DNA from: Paraburkholderia lacunae
Lineage (GTDB): Bacteria > Pseudomonadota > Gammaproteobacteria > Burkholderiales > Burkholderiaceae
Reading direction: 5' to 3'
Assembly (NCBI RefSeq): GCF_003353175.1
Contig: NZ_QHKS01000006.1
Span: 1 to 64,000, forward strand
Length of the DNA: 64,000 nucleotides
Every line of letters begins with the position of its first letter. The first letter of the stretch is position 1. Under the pieces are notes generated by a model that saw only the letters and a program-made list of their open reading frames with translations, did not search any database and had not been told where the DNA came from. The translations under genes and the position numbers were made by a program. Shown one piece after another: positions 45,663 to 54,276 of the stretch.

Positions 45663-47621
45663 CTACGGCTTGCGCGGAAACTCGAACGCGTCGAACAGAT
45701 CGTCGATGGCGGGCGCATTGACCGGCACATACGGATGCGTCTGCAACTGGATCGGATTCGGCAGATTGTCGCGGCTTCTGTTCGTGATCGGCTTCAGATG
45801 CCAGTTGCGGTCGATGAACTTCACGATCGACGCGTGATCCGCATACTGGTGCACGACACGGCCACCGCGCGAGTATGGCGATACGACGATCATCGGAATG
45901 CGCGGCCCGTCGCCGAAGAAATCGAGCGGCTGGATGTAGCCTGAGTCGTAGTAGCCGCCGCCTTCGTCGGTCGTGACCAGGATCGCAGTCGAAGCCCACA
46001 GGTTCGGGTCGCGCTGCACCTTGTCGACCAGCTTATGCACGAACGATTCAAAGAGCCCGAACTTCGACGACTCCGGGTGCCCGTCGAGCAGACCGCCTGG
46101 CTTCACGAACGAAACCGCCGGCAGCGTGCCGTTCGCAATGTCCGCGTACAGATCGGTTGTGTCCTTCAGGTGCGCATTGACGAGCGCGGGGTTCGTCATG
46201 ATCGCGGTTTCATACAGGAACGGGTTGCAGATATTGCAGTAGACACTCGTGTCCGGCGTCTTCACAAACGTATTCCAGCCTTCGCCGTAGTACTTCCACG
46301 AGATGTTCTTCTCGATCAGCGTATCGGCGATCGTGCGCACCGGCGACGGCGGGATCGTGAACGTACTCGTATTGACCGTGCCGTCCCCGTTGTAGCCGGG
46401 GTTGTAGTTGTTCAGCAGGTAATACGTGTTCGGCGCGCACTTCGCGTCCGGCTTGTACGGCAGGCGGTCCAGGTAGTGGCGCAGCGTGCCGGCGCCGGGC
46501 TGATGACTGTCCGAGCAGTTGGTATACGTGCCGCCCGAATAGCCGTCCTGCGTGTACCAGTTGTTGGTGTTCGCCTGCGGCAGCGGATTCTCGATCTGAT
46601 CCGCCGGCGGCTTCGTGGCATTGCCGTTGCCGTCCGTGTAGTAGAGCGCATCGGCGGTGCCGATCATGATGCTGTTCGCGCCTGTGCCGCCCATCACCGG
46701 TTGGTGATAGTTGTCGCTGATCGTGAATTGGCGCGCAAGATGCGTGAAGTACGGCATGTCGCCGGTATTCACGTTGTAATAGCCGAGCGCGGTCGCTCCT
46801 TCACCGGTCGTCTCGTCGTTGAAGTTCGCGGGCCGCGGCTTGCCGTTCGAACCGGCGCCCACCGACGTCTCCACCCACGCGAACAGATCCATCTGGCAAC
46901 CGCTCGGATTATCGAGCGTGGCGTGATCGAGGTTGCAATCGGCCTGTTGCCAATTCTGGTAGAAGCGGTGCACCGGGCTGTTGATGTACTGGTCATAATC
47001 GGGACCGACGCGCGAGATCTGATACGGTCCGTTCGGCAGGTTATACGTGTTCGAGCCGAAGCGCGTATCGACGCTATGAGTGGGCAAACCGGTCGCACCG
47101 GTGGTCAGGTGCACGACGTCCCACGGCTCTATCATTGCGCCCTCAGCGGACTGCGCCGCGGCGAGCGTGGCGAACGGCGGCGGACTGGTATCGCTCGGCG
47201 CGCTTGCCGTATTGCCGGTATTGGGTGCCGGCAGCACCGTATAGGGCTGCTTGCCGCCAGGCGCCATGTCGAAGCGCTTCGGGTCCGTGGCACTGGCCGT
47301 GTATTGCGCGGCCAGCGCGAAGTTCGGGCCCGGTTTGCCGTCGGCTGTGATGATGCCCTTCGACAGCAGGTTCGCCACCGTCTGCCCCCGGCGCGGTGTG
47401 TAAGCGCCGAATACGTGATCGAACGTGCGGTTCTCGCCGACCACGACGATGACATGCTTGATCGGCGACGCGGTGTTCACTGCCGCAGCCGCTAGCGCGG
47501 CCTGCTGCTCGCTTTGCGCGACAGCCGGGCAGATAGCCGCGGCAAGCGCGACGGAAACGGCGCCGCAAAGCAAGCCGCCTCTAAATGTTGGTGTGTTAAT
47601 TACATTGACAATTTTTTTCAC
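45663..47621 (-). CDS. Secreted phosphoesterase, AcpA/phospholipase C-like
   Basis: About 652 residues from GTG 47621, preferred because GGAGGCGTTC lies directly before it and it gives a KK-type signal peptide (residues about 1-37). The phosphoesterase superfamily core is clear: IKHVIVVVGENRTFDHVFGAY near the N-terminus, PVSFVKPGG-type and ILVTTDEGGGYYDSG metal-site segments, and RIPMIVVSPYSRGG near the end. It probably releases phosphate from organic esters in the periplasm or outside the cell. A 163-bp tandem duplication lies in its upstream region. Confidence 0.88.
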   Translation of the reverse strand: MKKIVNVINTPTFRGGLLCGAVSVALAAAICPAVAQSEQQAALAAAAVNTASPIKHVIVVVGENRTFDHVFGAYTPRRGQTVANLLSKGIITADGKPGPNFALAAQYTASATDPKRFDMAPGGKQPYTVLPAPNTGNTASAPSDTSPPPFATLAAAQSAEGAMIEPWDVVHLTTGATGLPTHSVDTRFGSNTYNLPNGPYQISRVGPDYDQYINSPVHRFYQNWQQADCNLDHATLDNPSGCQMDLFAWVETSVGAGSNGKPRPANFNDETTGEGATALGYYNVNTGDMPYFTHLARQFTISDNYHQPVMGGTGANSIMIGTADALYYTDGNGNATKPPADQIENPLPQANTNNWYTQDGYSGGTYTNCSDSHQPGAGTLRHYLDRLPYKPDAKCAPNTYYLLNNYNPGYNGDGTVNTSTFTIPPSPVRTIADTLIEKNISWKYYGEGWNTFVKTPDTSVYCNICNPFLYETAIMTNPALVNAHLKDTTDLYADIANGTLPAVSFVKPGGLLDGHPESSKFGLFESFVHKLVDKVQRDPNLWASTAILVTTDEGGGYYDSGYIQPLDFFGDGPRIPMIVVSPYSRGGRVVHQYADHASIVKFIDRNWHLKPITNRSRDNLPNPIQLQTHPYVPVNAPAIDDLFDAFEFPRKP

Positions 47622-47790
47622 GAACGCCTCCATGACGTTACTCGGACGAGCAAGCGGTAATGTGGCGTGTGGAAACAACGGGCAGCTCCTTTCGTGGAGA
47701 CGCTGCCTCTCTTACAAAGCGTTACGACGGGAAGAAATTATAGGGAGGCAATGACAATGCCGGGACAAAAAAAAGTCGATGGCGTGTGAA

Positions 47791-48116
47791 TTTTCTAACG
47801 AATTACTTTCACCGCAATTCACATTGCATAATTCACCCGCGGCGCTGGACTGGACGACGATGATACGCTCGCAGCAAAGGCCGCGAGCGCATCATTGTTC
47901 ATTGCTGTTATCTCGTCGCTTCAGCATGAACCGGCACCAAGTTTTCATATGTCTTTTCTAACGAATTACTTTCATCGCAATTCACATTGCATAATTCACC
48001 CGCGGCGCTGGACTGGACGACGATGATACGCTCGCAGCAAAGGCCTCGAGCGCATCAATATTCATTGCTGTTATCTCGTCGCTTCAGCATGAACCGGCAC
48101 CAAGTTTTCATATGTC
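47791..48116. repeat. Tandem duplication of a 163-bp unit
   Basis: Copy one is 47791-47953 and copy two 47954-48116, starting TTTTCTAACGAATTACTTTC. By eye they differ at four positions: C/T in the early TTTCACC/TTTCATC, G/T in GGCCGCG/GGCCTCG, and two in CATTGTT/CAATATT. The first three bases of a third copy follow at 48117. It lies 170-500 bases upstream of the phosphoesterase gene, so it duplicates part of its upstream region. TTCAC occurs three times early in copy one. No reading frame of note crosses it. Confidence 0.9.
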
Positions 48117-48287
48117 TTTAGCGCGGCTGTGCAAAAAACGCCGCGCTTGGGTGCCGGGTATGTGAGACTTTCCCGTTAAATAGCAAACGACTGCTTTCGA
48201 GAAATCTAAAAGTCGCTTCGGTCGGCAAGGAGCATTCGAATTTCTTGTGGAGTGGCCATTCGGCTGTGCTCCTCCTCAACAGCGGCC

Positions 48288-48572
48288 TCAGCGAATCTCC
48301 ACCTCGATAAAGACCACTTCACGGTCGGTCGCGTTGACGACGTTGTGTTCCACCCCCTTCAACCCCGCGTAACTGTGCCCGGCGCGCAGTTGCGACTCCC
48401 GATTGCCTTGCGCTGTCTCGAGGAGAAGCTGGCCGTCCGTTTGCGGCACCACGACATAGTCATGCCCGTGAACATGCCAGCCGGTCTCAGCACCGGGTGC
48501 AAATCGCCACTCGGTGACGATCACGCGTTCATTCGATACCTGCTGCGTTGGAACTGCCGGCGGGCGAGCCAT
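48288..48572 (-). CDS. Small cupin-domain protein
   Basis: 94 residues, a single cupin barrel: WHVHGHDYVVVPQTDGQLLL carries the HxH...-type metal ligands and AGHSYAGLKGVEHNVVNATD the second motif. GTEWRFAPGAETGWH-type residues are typical of small cupins annotated as cupin domain protein. Substrate unknown. Its promoter side faces the putative gene at 48792. Confidence 0.82.
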   Translation of the reverse strand: MARPPAVPTQQVSNERVIVTEWRFAPGAETGWHVHGHDYVVVPQTDGQLLLETAQGNRESQLRAGHSYAGLKGVEHNVVNATDREVVFIEVEIR

Positions 48573-48791
48573 GAGAGTTTTTGCCTCGGTAAAGTGGGCG
48601 ACGAGGTTTGTCGGGTAGCCGATAGGCCGCTACGACAGGCGCGCCATAACCTGCTGGCGGCGACTCCGTCGTGCGTCATCATGCGGCTCGGGTTCGATAC
48701 ATCTATTCATCATTCTGAAGACGAAGCGCTTCATTTGACATGTACAGTGCCTTTGCTCTTACCAACACAGTTGCATTCACCGGTGAGATAC

Positions 48792-49106
48792 ATGAGGGCC
48801 GCCATTTCTGGTCGAGCTCACCATGCAGGTGGCTTTTGCACGCGCAACCCTGAGGCCGCTCGGGACGATCCGGTACGCGTTGCGACGGAAATCCGCGTGG
48901 AACTGGAAAGCGGCACGGCGGCGCACATGTCGGGCGCCCTCTATGTCAGCTGCTCGGGTCGTGACGGGCCCCACCTGGGAGCGCAGCATGCGGAGTTGCA
49001 GACGGTGCGATATGCGCCGGGTGAGGTACCGCTGGTACCTGAAGGATCGGCCGTGTGGGAGCAGTTGTCGCGTGACTGGCGAGTAACAGGCTCCGTAGCG
49101 GAGTAG
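48792..49106 (+). CDS. Putative small protein, 104 aa
   Basis: A weakly supported frame with GGTGAG before the ATG. The C-terminal 80 residues (VRVATEIRVELESGTAAHMS, then VRYAPGEVPLVPEGSAVWEQ) read like a real protein. No family recognised. It could also be a fragment. Confidence 0.35.
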   Translation: MRAAISGRAHHAGGFCTRNPEAARDDPVRVATEIRVELESGTAAHMSGALYVSCSGRDGPHLGAQHAELQTVRYAPGEVPLVPEGSAVWEQLSRDWRVTGSVAE

Positions 49107-49299
49107 CTACATAAACGACGCGGCGCTGCTCCTCGAAATCTACTGAACACTCGCCTGAACATGCAGATAGACTTGGAATTATTCTAATAGACGCTGCCGC
49201 ACATACGTCGGTAAATCGAGGCGGATGCCCGTGCCTCGATCTTCCCGGCGCTCCGGTCCGGTACGCCAACAGCCATACGTCCGCAGCCCTGACAGAATC

Positions 49300-50346
49300 A
49301 TGCACGCCCTCTTCAAACCATGGCTTGTCAATGACGCGTTTGGCGACCCGGGCCTCTACGTGGACTTTTGCGACGAACGGCGTGCCCTCCTTTTCGATCT
49401 TGGCGATATCTCCAGGCTGCTGCCCGGCCAACTGATGCGTTTGTCGCATGTGTTTGTTACCCATACGCATATGGACCATTTTTCCGGCTTCGATCATCTC
49501 CTGCGCGTGATGCTCGGACGCAAGGCTGGCATTGTGATGTTTGGCGGTCCAAACTTTCTCGAACAAGTCGAACACAAGCTGAGCGCCTATACCTGGAACG
49601 TGGTCCATCGCTACGAGGTCGAGCTGGTGATCGACGCGCGCGAAATCGGAGTGGACGGTAGCGGCCAGCGCGCACTCTTTTCAAGTCGGAGACGGTTCGC
49701 CCGCGAAGCCGGTCCACCCTTCGAACGATCTGACGACGTGGTGCATAACGAAGCAACCTTTCGCGTGCGCGGCCGGTTTGTCGATCATGACATCCCGTGC
49801 GTGGCGTACGTGCTCGAGGAGAAGGCCCGCGTCAACGTCGCGAAGGACCGGCTCGCGGCGCTGGGGGTGTCGACGGGTGCGTGGCTGCGCGAACTGAAAC
49901 ATGCGGTGCTGACCGGCGCCCCTGACGAGTCGCCAATTGAGGTACGGTGGCGCGATCGGCATGGCGAGCACGCCATGACTCGCCAGGTCGGCGAACTGCG
50001 TCACCTGATCGTCGACATCGTTCCTGGCCAGCGCATTGGTTACGTGACGGACTTGCGCTATACGGAATCGAACGTAGAGACCCTGGCGGAGTTGATGCAC
50101 GACGTGGATCTGCTTTTTATCGAGAGTGTATTTCTTGACGAGGACAAGGCGCATGGCCTGCGCAAGAATCACCTGACGGCCGGCCAGGCCGGTCTGATCG
50201 CGCGCCGGATCGGCGCCCGGGCGGTTGTGCCGTTCCACTTTTCGCCGCGTTACGAAGGACGCTCGGCAGCACTGATTGCAGAAGTGCAGGCGGCATGGTC
50301 CGCTACGTCGGTCCAGACCCATTGTGATCAACGGCGCGGCGAATAG
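49300..50346 (+). CDS. Metallo-beta-lactamase-fold hydrolase (RNase Z-like)
   Basis: About 348 residues from the ATG at 49300. The metal-binding motif is THTHMDHFSGFDHLL (HxHxDH), with later DLRYTES and HFSPRYEGR segments. The layout (FGDPGLYVDFCDERRALLFD) resembles RNase Z/arylsulfatase-like MBL proteins with an AH-x-T region (KNHLTAGQAG). Substrate unknown. It lies between the two phosphoesterase genes. Confidence 0.85.
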   Translation: MHALFKPWLVNDAFGDPGLYVDFCDERRALLFDLGDISRLLPGQLMRLSHVFVTHTHMDHFSGFDHLLRVMLGRKAGIVMFGGPNFLEQVEHKLSAYTWNVVHRYEVELVIDAREIGVDGSGQRALFSSRRRFAREAGPPFERSDDVVHNEATFRVRGRFVDHDIPCVAYVLEEKARVNVAKDRLAALGVSTGAWLRELKHAVLTGAPDESPIEVRWRDRHGEHAMTRQVGELRHLIVDIVPGQRIGYVTDLRYTESNVETLAELMHDVDLLFIESVFLDEDKAHGLRKNHLTAGQAGLIARRIGARAVVPFHFSPRYEGRSAALIAEVQAAWSATSVQTHCDQRRGE

Positions 50347-50454
50347 ACGCCGACATACGCGTGCAAGACGAGGGCCAGCGGGAATGGTTCGCCGGCCCGG
50401 GTGGAAAAAGCCGTGTGCCAAGGCCGGGACGTGACCCGTGCACACGGCCCCGGA

Positions 50455-51999
50455 TCAATTATCGGAGGCTGCAACGACCCCCGAGCGTTCATCGAGCAGC
50501 AGACGGCCTGCGCGCGCACCACCATCAAAATCGAAGAGTCCGTTCAGCGACCCGGCGACCGCATCGGCTGAACCGTTGCCAATGCGCTTCACCCCCCAGT
50601 TGTCTTCGATAAAGCGAATGATCGAGGACTGATCGGTCACCTGGTGGTCGATATAGTTTTTCTTCGCCCAAGGCGATATCACCAGCAGCGGCAGTCGCGG
50701 GCCGTAGCCGCAGCGCCCGTTTTGCGCGCCGCCTGCCGGATCGTTCGACCCGGGTTGGCCGCAGCTCCCCGCGGCCAGCAGCTGATCATCGACCGTGTTG
50801 GACTGGTAGACGATCGGTCCCATCACATGGTCGTACCATCCGTCGGAATCATCGTAGGCAATCACGATCGCAGTCTCACGCCACTCCGGTGAGCGCATGA
50901 CATCGTTGATCACGCCCACGACAAACGTCTGCTCGTCCAGCGGATCGGAATATCCGGCGTGTCCATCCTGAAACGCTCGCGCTTTCAGGAAGCTCACCGC
51001 CGGCAGATTGTGATTGGCGAGCGCGGTGTGGAAGCGGCCCAAGTCGTACTGATGGTTGGCCTGGTCGGTTTTGCCGATCGCCGCATCCGAACCCGGCGGC
51101 AGGTGGTGCGCATTCTGCGTGCTCTTCCAGTACTGAAAGAACGCGTGGTGCGGTATGTAGTCGGCGCCCGCGCTACTGCCCGACACATTGTTATGGGCCA
51201 GCTTGCAGTCGTCAAAGCCCCCCATGAATGCGCCCCAGGTGATGCCTGAGGCGTTCAGGCGGTCGCCGATGTTTTCACCTGACATGGTGATCTGGGTGCG
51301 CTTGGGATTGGAGCACACGTCGCCCGCCGGGTCCGGATCGCCGATTACCGCGCCACTGTTGGCTCCGTTGGCAATATCGCCGGTCGCCGATAGGCCGTTG
51401 GTGATCGTTCCCATGTAGGTCGTGCCGGCGACAAGGTTCAGAAGACCGGGCGTCGATGGACCGAAGCTCGTTCCGAACGAGTTGTCACTCATCGCATAGT
51501 GCTGGGCGTAATTCCACAGCGCGGTCACGGTGTTGCCATCGTAGTAGCCGAGCGTGCTGTTCGGTCCGATGTTTGTGTCTTTGCAACTGTGCGCGAGGAA
51601 GCGGTCCATGAGTCCGTCGTGAAACGCGAACTGTTCGTCCGAGTAACCGTGATCCTGATCGCATGTCACAGGCACGCTGCGATCAATGCGAAACGGATTT
51701 GCTCCGTTGGGGTTGTGGTTAAGCAAACCCGCGCTCAACAGCGTGTTGGCTCTGGGGGTATCGTCCGCCGGTTTATTGAAGAAGCGCGAGCCGTCCTTAT
51801 TGGGTTGTGCGTGCGGATAGGTGCCGAAGTAGTGATCGAACGAGACGTTCTCCTGAAAGATCACAACAATGTGTTTGATTGGGGTCTTGGTGGGAAATTC
51901 ACCGTCCGAACGGGCCGGTGTCGAGACTAAAAGCCCAGCGCTTAGCATGGCCGCCAATATCCTGGCAGGCGTAATCCAATAAGGCTTCATCGTTTCCAT
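50455..51999 (-). CDS. Secreted phosphoesterase, AcpA/phospholipase C-like
   Basis: 514 residues with a Sec signal peptide (METMKPYWITPARILAAML, through TPARSDG). The phosphoesterase fold starts at IKHIVVIFQENVSFDHYFGTY, with VSFLKAR, TAIVIAYDDSDGWYDHV and LPLLVISPWAKKN as the usual motifs. It is related to but distinct from 45663-47621. It probably hydrolyses phosphate esters in the periplasm or outside. It is divergent from the stub of a third member at 52403. Confidence 0.9.
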   Translation of the reverse strand: METMKPYWITPARILAAMLSAGLLVSTPARSDGEFPTKTPIKHIVVIFQENVSFDHYFGTYPHAQPNKDGSRFFNKPADDTPRANTLLSAGLLNHNPNGANPFRIDRSVPVTCDQDHGYSDEQFAFHDGLMDRFLAHSCKDTNIGPNSTLGYYDGNTVTALWNYAQHYAMSDNSFGTSFGPSTPGLLNLVAGTTYMGTITNGLSATGDIANGANSGAVIGDPDPAGDVCSNPKRTQITMSGENIGDRLNASGITWGAFMGGFDDCKLAHNNVSGSSAGADYIPHHAFFQYWKSTQNAHHLPPGSDAAIGKTDQANHQYDLGRFHTALANHNLPAVSFLKARAFQDGHAGYSDPLDEQTFVVGVINDVMRSPEWRETAIVIAYDDSDGWYDHVMGPIVYQSNTVDDQLLAAGSCGQPGSNDPAGGAQNGRCGYGPRLPLLVISPWAKKNYIDHQVTDQSSIIRFIEDNWGVKRIGNGSADAVAGSLNGLFDFDGGARAGRLLLDERSGVVAASDN

Positions 52000-52402
52000 G
52001 TACGGACTCCTTCATATATTGGTAACCACGGTGGAATGTTTCAGGAAAACACCTTGTCGAGGCTATCGGGATGAGGCGCTCGGAGCAGGGTAGGACTCAG
52101 CGTAGGCAGCGGGTATGACACCTGGGTGACAGTCGTTCTAACGTCGAAACCATTACCTGTCGCCCGGTGGGCGAGTATGGATACGTTAGTCGTGCGACGG
52201 TATTCATCAGATTCATCTAATCGCCACAACCGGGACACATTCTTGCCCCGTCATCGTCACGCTCAGCCGTTATCTTCCGGTAGGCCTTGTAACTTCTGGT
52301 GACGAATAACCAGGAGCCACCCCAATACCCCGTGCTGCGGCCATCGACCACCTCATCGTCTCGCGCCCGCAAAATACAGTCGGTCTTCTTCGAGGAACAA
52401 TC
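52000..52402. other. Divergent intergenic region
   Basis: About 400 bases between the phosphoesterase start and the stub at 52403. Promoters are expected for both directions, but none is assigned. No gene or repeat recognised. Confidence 0.35.
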
Positions 52403-52603
52403 ATGAAGAATCATTCGCTCGACCGCGTATTCAAGTTGTGCGTCGTCGCGTCGGCAGTACTGCTTGCCGCACAGGCGAACGCCGATTCGGAAAACGACAG
52501 GGAATCCACGGAACACAACGGAAGGATGCCGCTGACGACCGGCTAGTACGTGACGCCCGCGTTTCTCAATGGCGCGGCCCCGCAGTCAGGAGCTTGCCGC
52601 TGA
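52403..52603 (+). pseudogene. N-terminal stub of a third phosphoesterase-like gene
   Basis: ATG 52403 with GAGGAA upstream starts a signal peptide (MKNHSLDRVFKLCVVASAVL, through LAAQANA). After LTTG a TAG (52544-52546) interrupts, and the frame continues YVTPAFLNGAAPQSGACR to TGA 52601-52603. TG-x-YVTPxFLNGA is how beta-propeller-linked phosphoesterase proteins commonly begin. The rest of the gene is absent, so this is a truncated remnant. Confidence 0.6.
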
Positions 52604-52760
52604 CACGGACGACTGATCGCTCGCCTGTTTTGCGACCCTCGCTGTCGCCCAGTGTTGACCCGGATCGAGCAGGTTCGCGCTGAAATCGCAACACTGCGCG
52701 GCTAGCCGCGCGATTTCGGCACTGAGCGAGTGCGGCTGATCCACTCGGTGCTGCGCGACA

Positions 52761-53486
52761 TTACCCGTCCTCACGGACACAGCCTGGAAATGGGTCCGTG
52801 ACACGTTGGGCACCGTCAGCTCCGCTGCGCACCGGGTTGCCGGTCAGCACCACATGCGCAAAGCGGCTCGCGGCCAGGTCGCCGCACATCAGTGCGACCG
52901 GCTTGGTGCCCGCATGCGTCGGCGCGGCGTCGATCAGCACATCCTTCACGGGATAGCCGGCCACGGCGCATGCCGCCATCAGCTCGACGCGCAATTGCTC
53001 GAGCCAGCCATGGGCGCCGCGCTCCATCACTTGCGCGATGTCGTGTGGCTCGAACAAAGCCATGCGCGCCATACGCATCGCGAGTTCTGGATTGCCGCCG
53101 ATGCCCAGACCCAGCACGCTCTCGACGCCTTGGCCGCGATGCCACGTAGAGGCCGCTTGCACCGCCCAATCGACAATCGAGTCCGAAGGGTTGAGCATTT
53201 TCAGCAACGCGCGGCCGGGTGCATCGCCATCGGTTAGCGCGATGCGCAAGTCGATGCCGCTGCCCTGGACGACGTTGTAGTAAATCTCAATCGGTACTTC
53301 GCCGGTTTGCCGCAACACACCGGCTTCGATGATCCGTGCGAGCGTGCCGCCGCCCCATTGCACGTCCATGCCGAGCGTGGCGAACACGCTGCAGCCGCCG
53401 ATGCGCGCGAAGCCGTTCGATGCGCAAAGTTCATGCATTGCGTGTCCGATACGTCGGATCAGGTCGTCTGTTTCAATGATGTTCAT
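52761..53486 (-). CDS. Shortened class I fumarase-like protein
   Basis: 241 residues. It matches the alpha domain of class I (Fe-S) fumarases: MLNPSDSIVDW (97-107), LGLGIGGNPELAMRMAR (125-141), GWLEQLRVEL and PTHAGTKPVAL (189-199), then ASRFAHVVL. The family has three cluster cysteines (CQDTG, WCPPG, PNCAATRH). Here the first region reads GGCSVFA (Cys32), the second reads QGVESV with no Cys, and the third has MCGDLAASR with Cys201 out of register. It is also far shorter than the usual 500 or more residues, with no beta domain. It may not be an active fumarase. Last gene of the operon, 74 bases after 53561. Confidence 0.75.
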   Translation of the reverse strand: MNIIETDDLIRRIGHAMHELCASNGFARIGGCSVFATLGMDVQWGGGTLARIIEAGVLRQTGEVPIEIYYNVVQGSGIDLRIALTDGDAPGRALLKMLNPSDSIVDWAVQAASTWHRGQGVESVLGLGIGGNPELAMRMARMALFEPHDIAQVMERGAHGWLEQLRVELMAACAVAGYPVKDVLIDAAPTHAGTKPVALMCGDLAASRFAHVVLTGNPVRSGADGAQRVTDPFPGCVREDG

Positions 53487-53560
53487 AAGCGTAGCAAGCT
53501 GAGAGTTCGTCCGCGCAACACGGGGGGCAGCGAGCCCAACCGCGCTCGAGGCAACGAAAG

Positions 53561-53890
53561 CTAGACGCGCGGCGGCCCCATGCCGCCGTCACCGTGCTTG
53601 ACAGCTTCGAGCCGCCGCCACAGTGTCGGCGAACTGAGTTGTGCCGGGTCGGCGGCCGCGATCACGTAGCCTTCGCCGTTGGCCCAAAACGCGACGCCCG
53701 CAGCTGGCAGCGCGTCGTGCAGGGCCGCCACCGGATGGTCAGGATCGCGGGTTGCGGCATTGCGGCCGACCTGCCTTTCATCGCCGCGCTCGCGGTAATG
53801 ACTCCCGCCGCCGATGCTCGCGATACCGGTCACGATCGCCGACTGCATCGCCTCCGTCTCGCATTCGAGCGCTGGCGTCACGGTCGTCAT
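53561..53890 (-). CDS. Unknown small protein in the N-oxygenation operon
   Basis: 109 residues, not recognised. The C-terminal half is protein-like (HDALPAAGVAFWANGEGYVI, then SSPTLWRRLEAV). Its start overlaps the stop of the tautomerase gene by four bases (ATGA), supporting translation. Low complexity at the N-terminus and no membrane segment. Confidence 0.65.
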   Translation of the reverse strand: MTTVTPALECETEAMQSAIVTGIASIGGGSHYRERGDERQVGRNAATRDPDHPVAALHDALPAAGVAFWANGEGYVIAAADPAQLSSPTLWRRLEAVKHGDGGMGPPRV

Positions 53891-54276
53891 ATCGAGATCG
53901 CATAGTCGAACTGCAAGTCGGTGGCTGCTTGACCACCGCGCATGCCCCAGTTGTCGAACGGCTCCTCGCGCAGCAACACCAGAACGTGCAACGGGTCGAT
54001 TCCGCGCAACTGCGCCACGTCGCGGGCAATACGGCGATACAGGCGGCGTTTCGCGTCGAGCGAGCGCCCGGCGAAGAGTGTGATTTCAATCGACAGATAA
54101 TCGGTGGCGCCCAGCGGCGCAACGAAGTCCTCTGCGTCGAGGCCGGTGTGACGCGCCTGCAATTCGGCGTCGTTCACGCCGAGCGTCGCCTTCAATGCTT
54201 CGAACACCACGCCGATGAGTTGGGTTTTGTCCGCCGCGCTGCGTGGACCGCGTTCTTCTATTTTCACAATGGGCAT
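53887..54276 (-). CDS. Tautomerase-family protein
   Basis: 129 residues from the ATG at 54276 (GAGGTGA before it). The mature start is Met-Pro (MPIVKIEERG), giving Pro2 as the catalytic residue of the 4-oxalocrotonate tautomerase superfamily. The body has DYLSIEITLFAGRSLDAKRR and DPLHVLVLLREEPFDNWGMRG, the latter typical of longer members. It overlaps the ZapE-like gene by 13 bases. The substrate is probably an enol or keto intermediate of this operon. Confidence 0.88.
   Translation of the reverse strand: MPIVKIEERGPRSAADKTQLIGVVFEALKATLGVNDAELQARHTGLDAEDFVAPLGATDYLSIEITLFAGRSLDAKRRLYRRIARDVAQLRGIDPLHVLVLLREEPFDNWGMRGGQAATDLQFDYAISI

Noticed and set aside
46035..47495. Long open frame (486 codons) antisense to the first phosphoesterase
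   Set aside because: Arg/Val/Ala-rich shadow of the real gene on the other strand; no start site or domain.
47791..48116. The duplicated unit as a CRISPR or REP array
   Set aside because: Only two long copies without spacers, so it is a simple tandem duplication.
48252..49106. Single 284-codon plus-strand gene across the cupin region
   Set aside because: Its first half is antisense to a clear cupin gene; only the last part (from 48792) is kept as a weak candidate.
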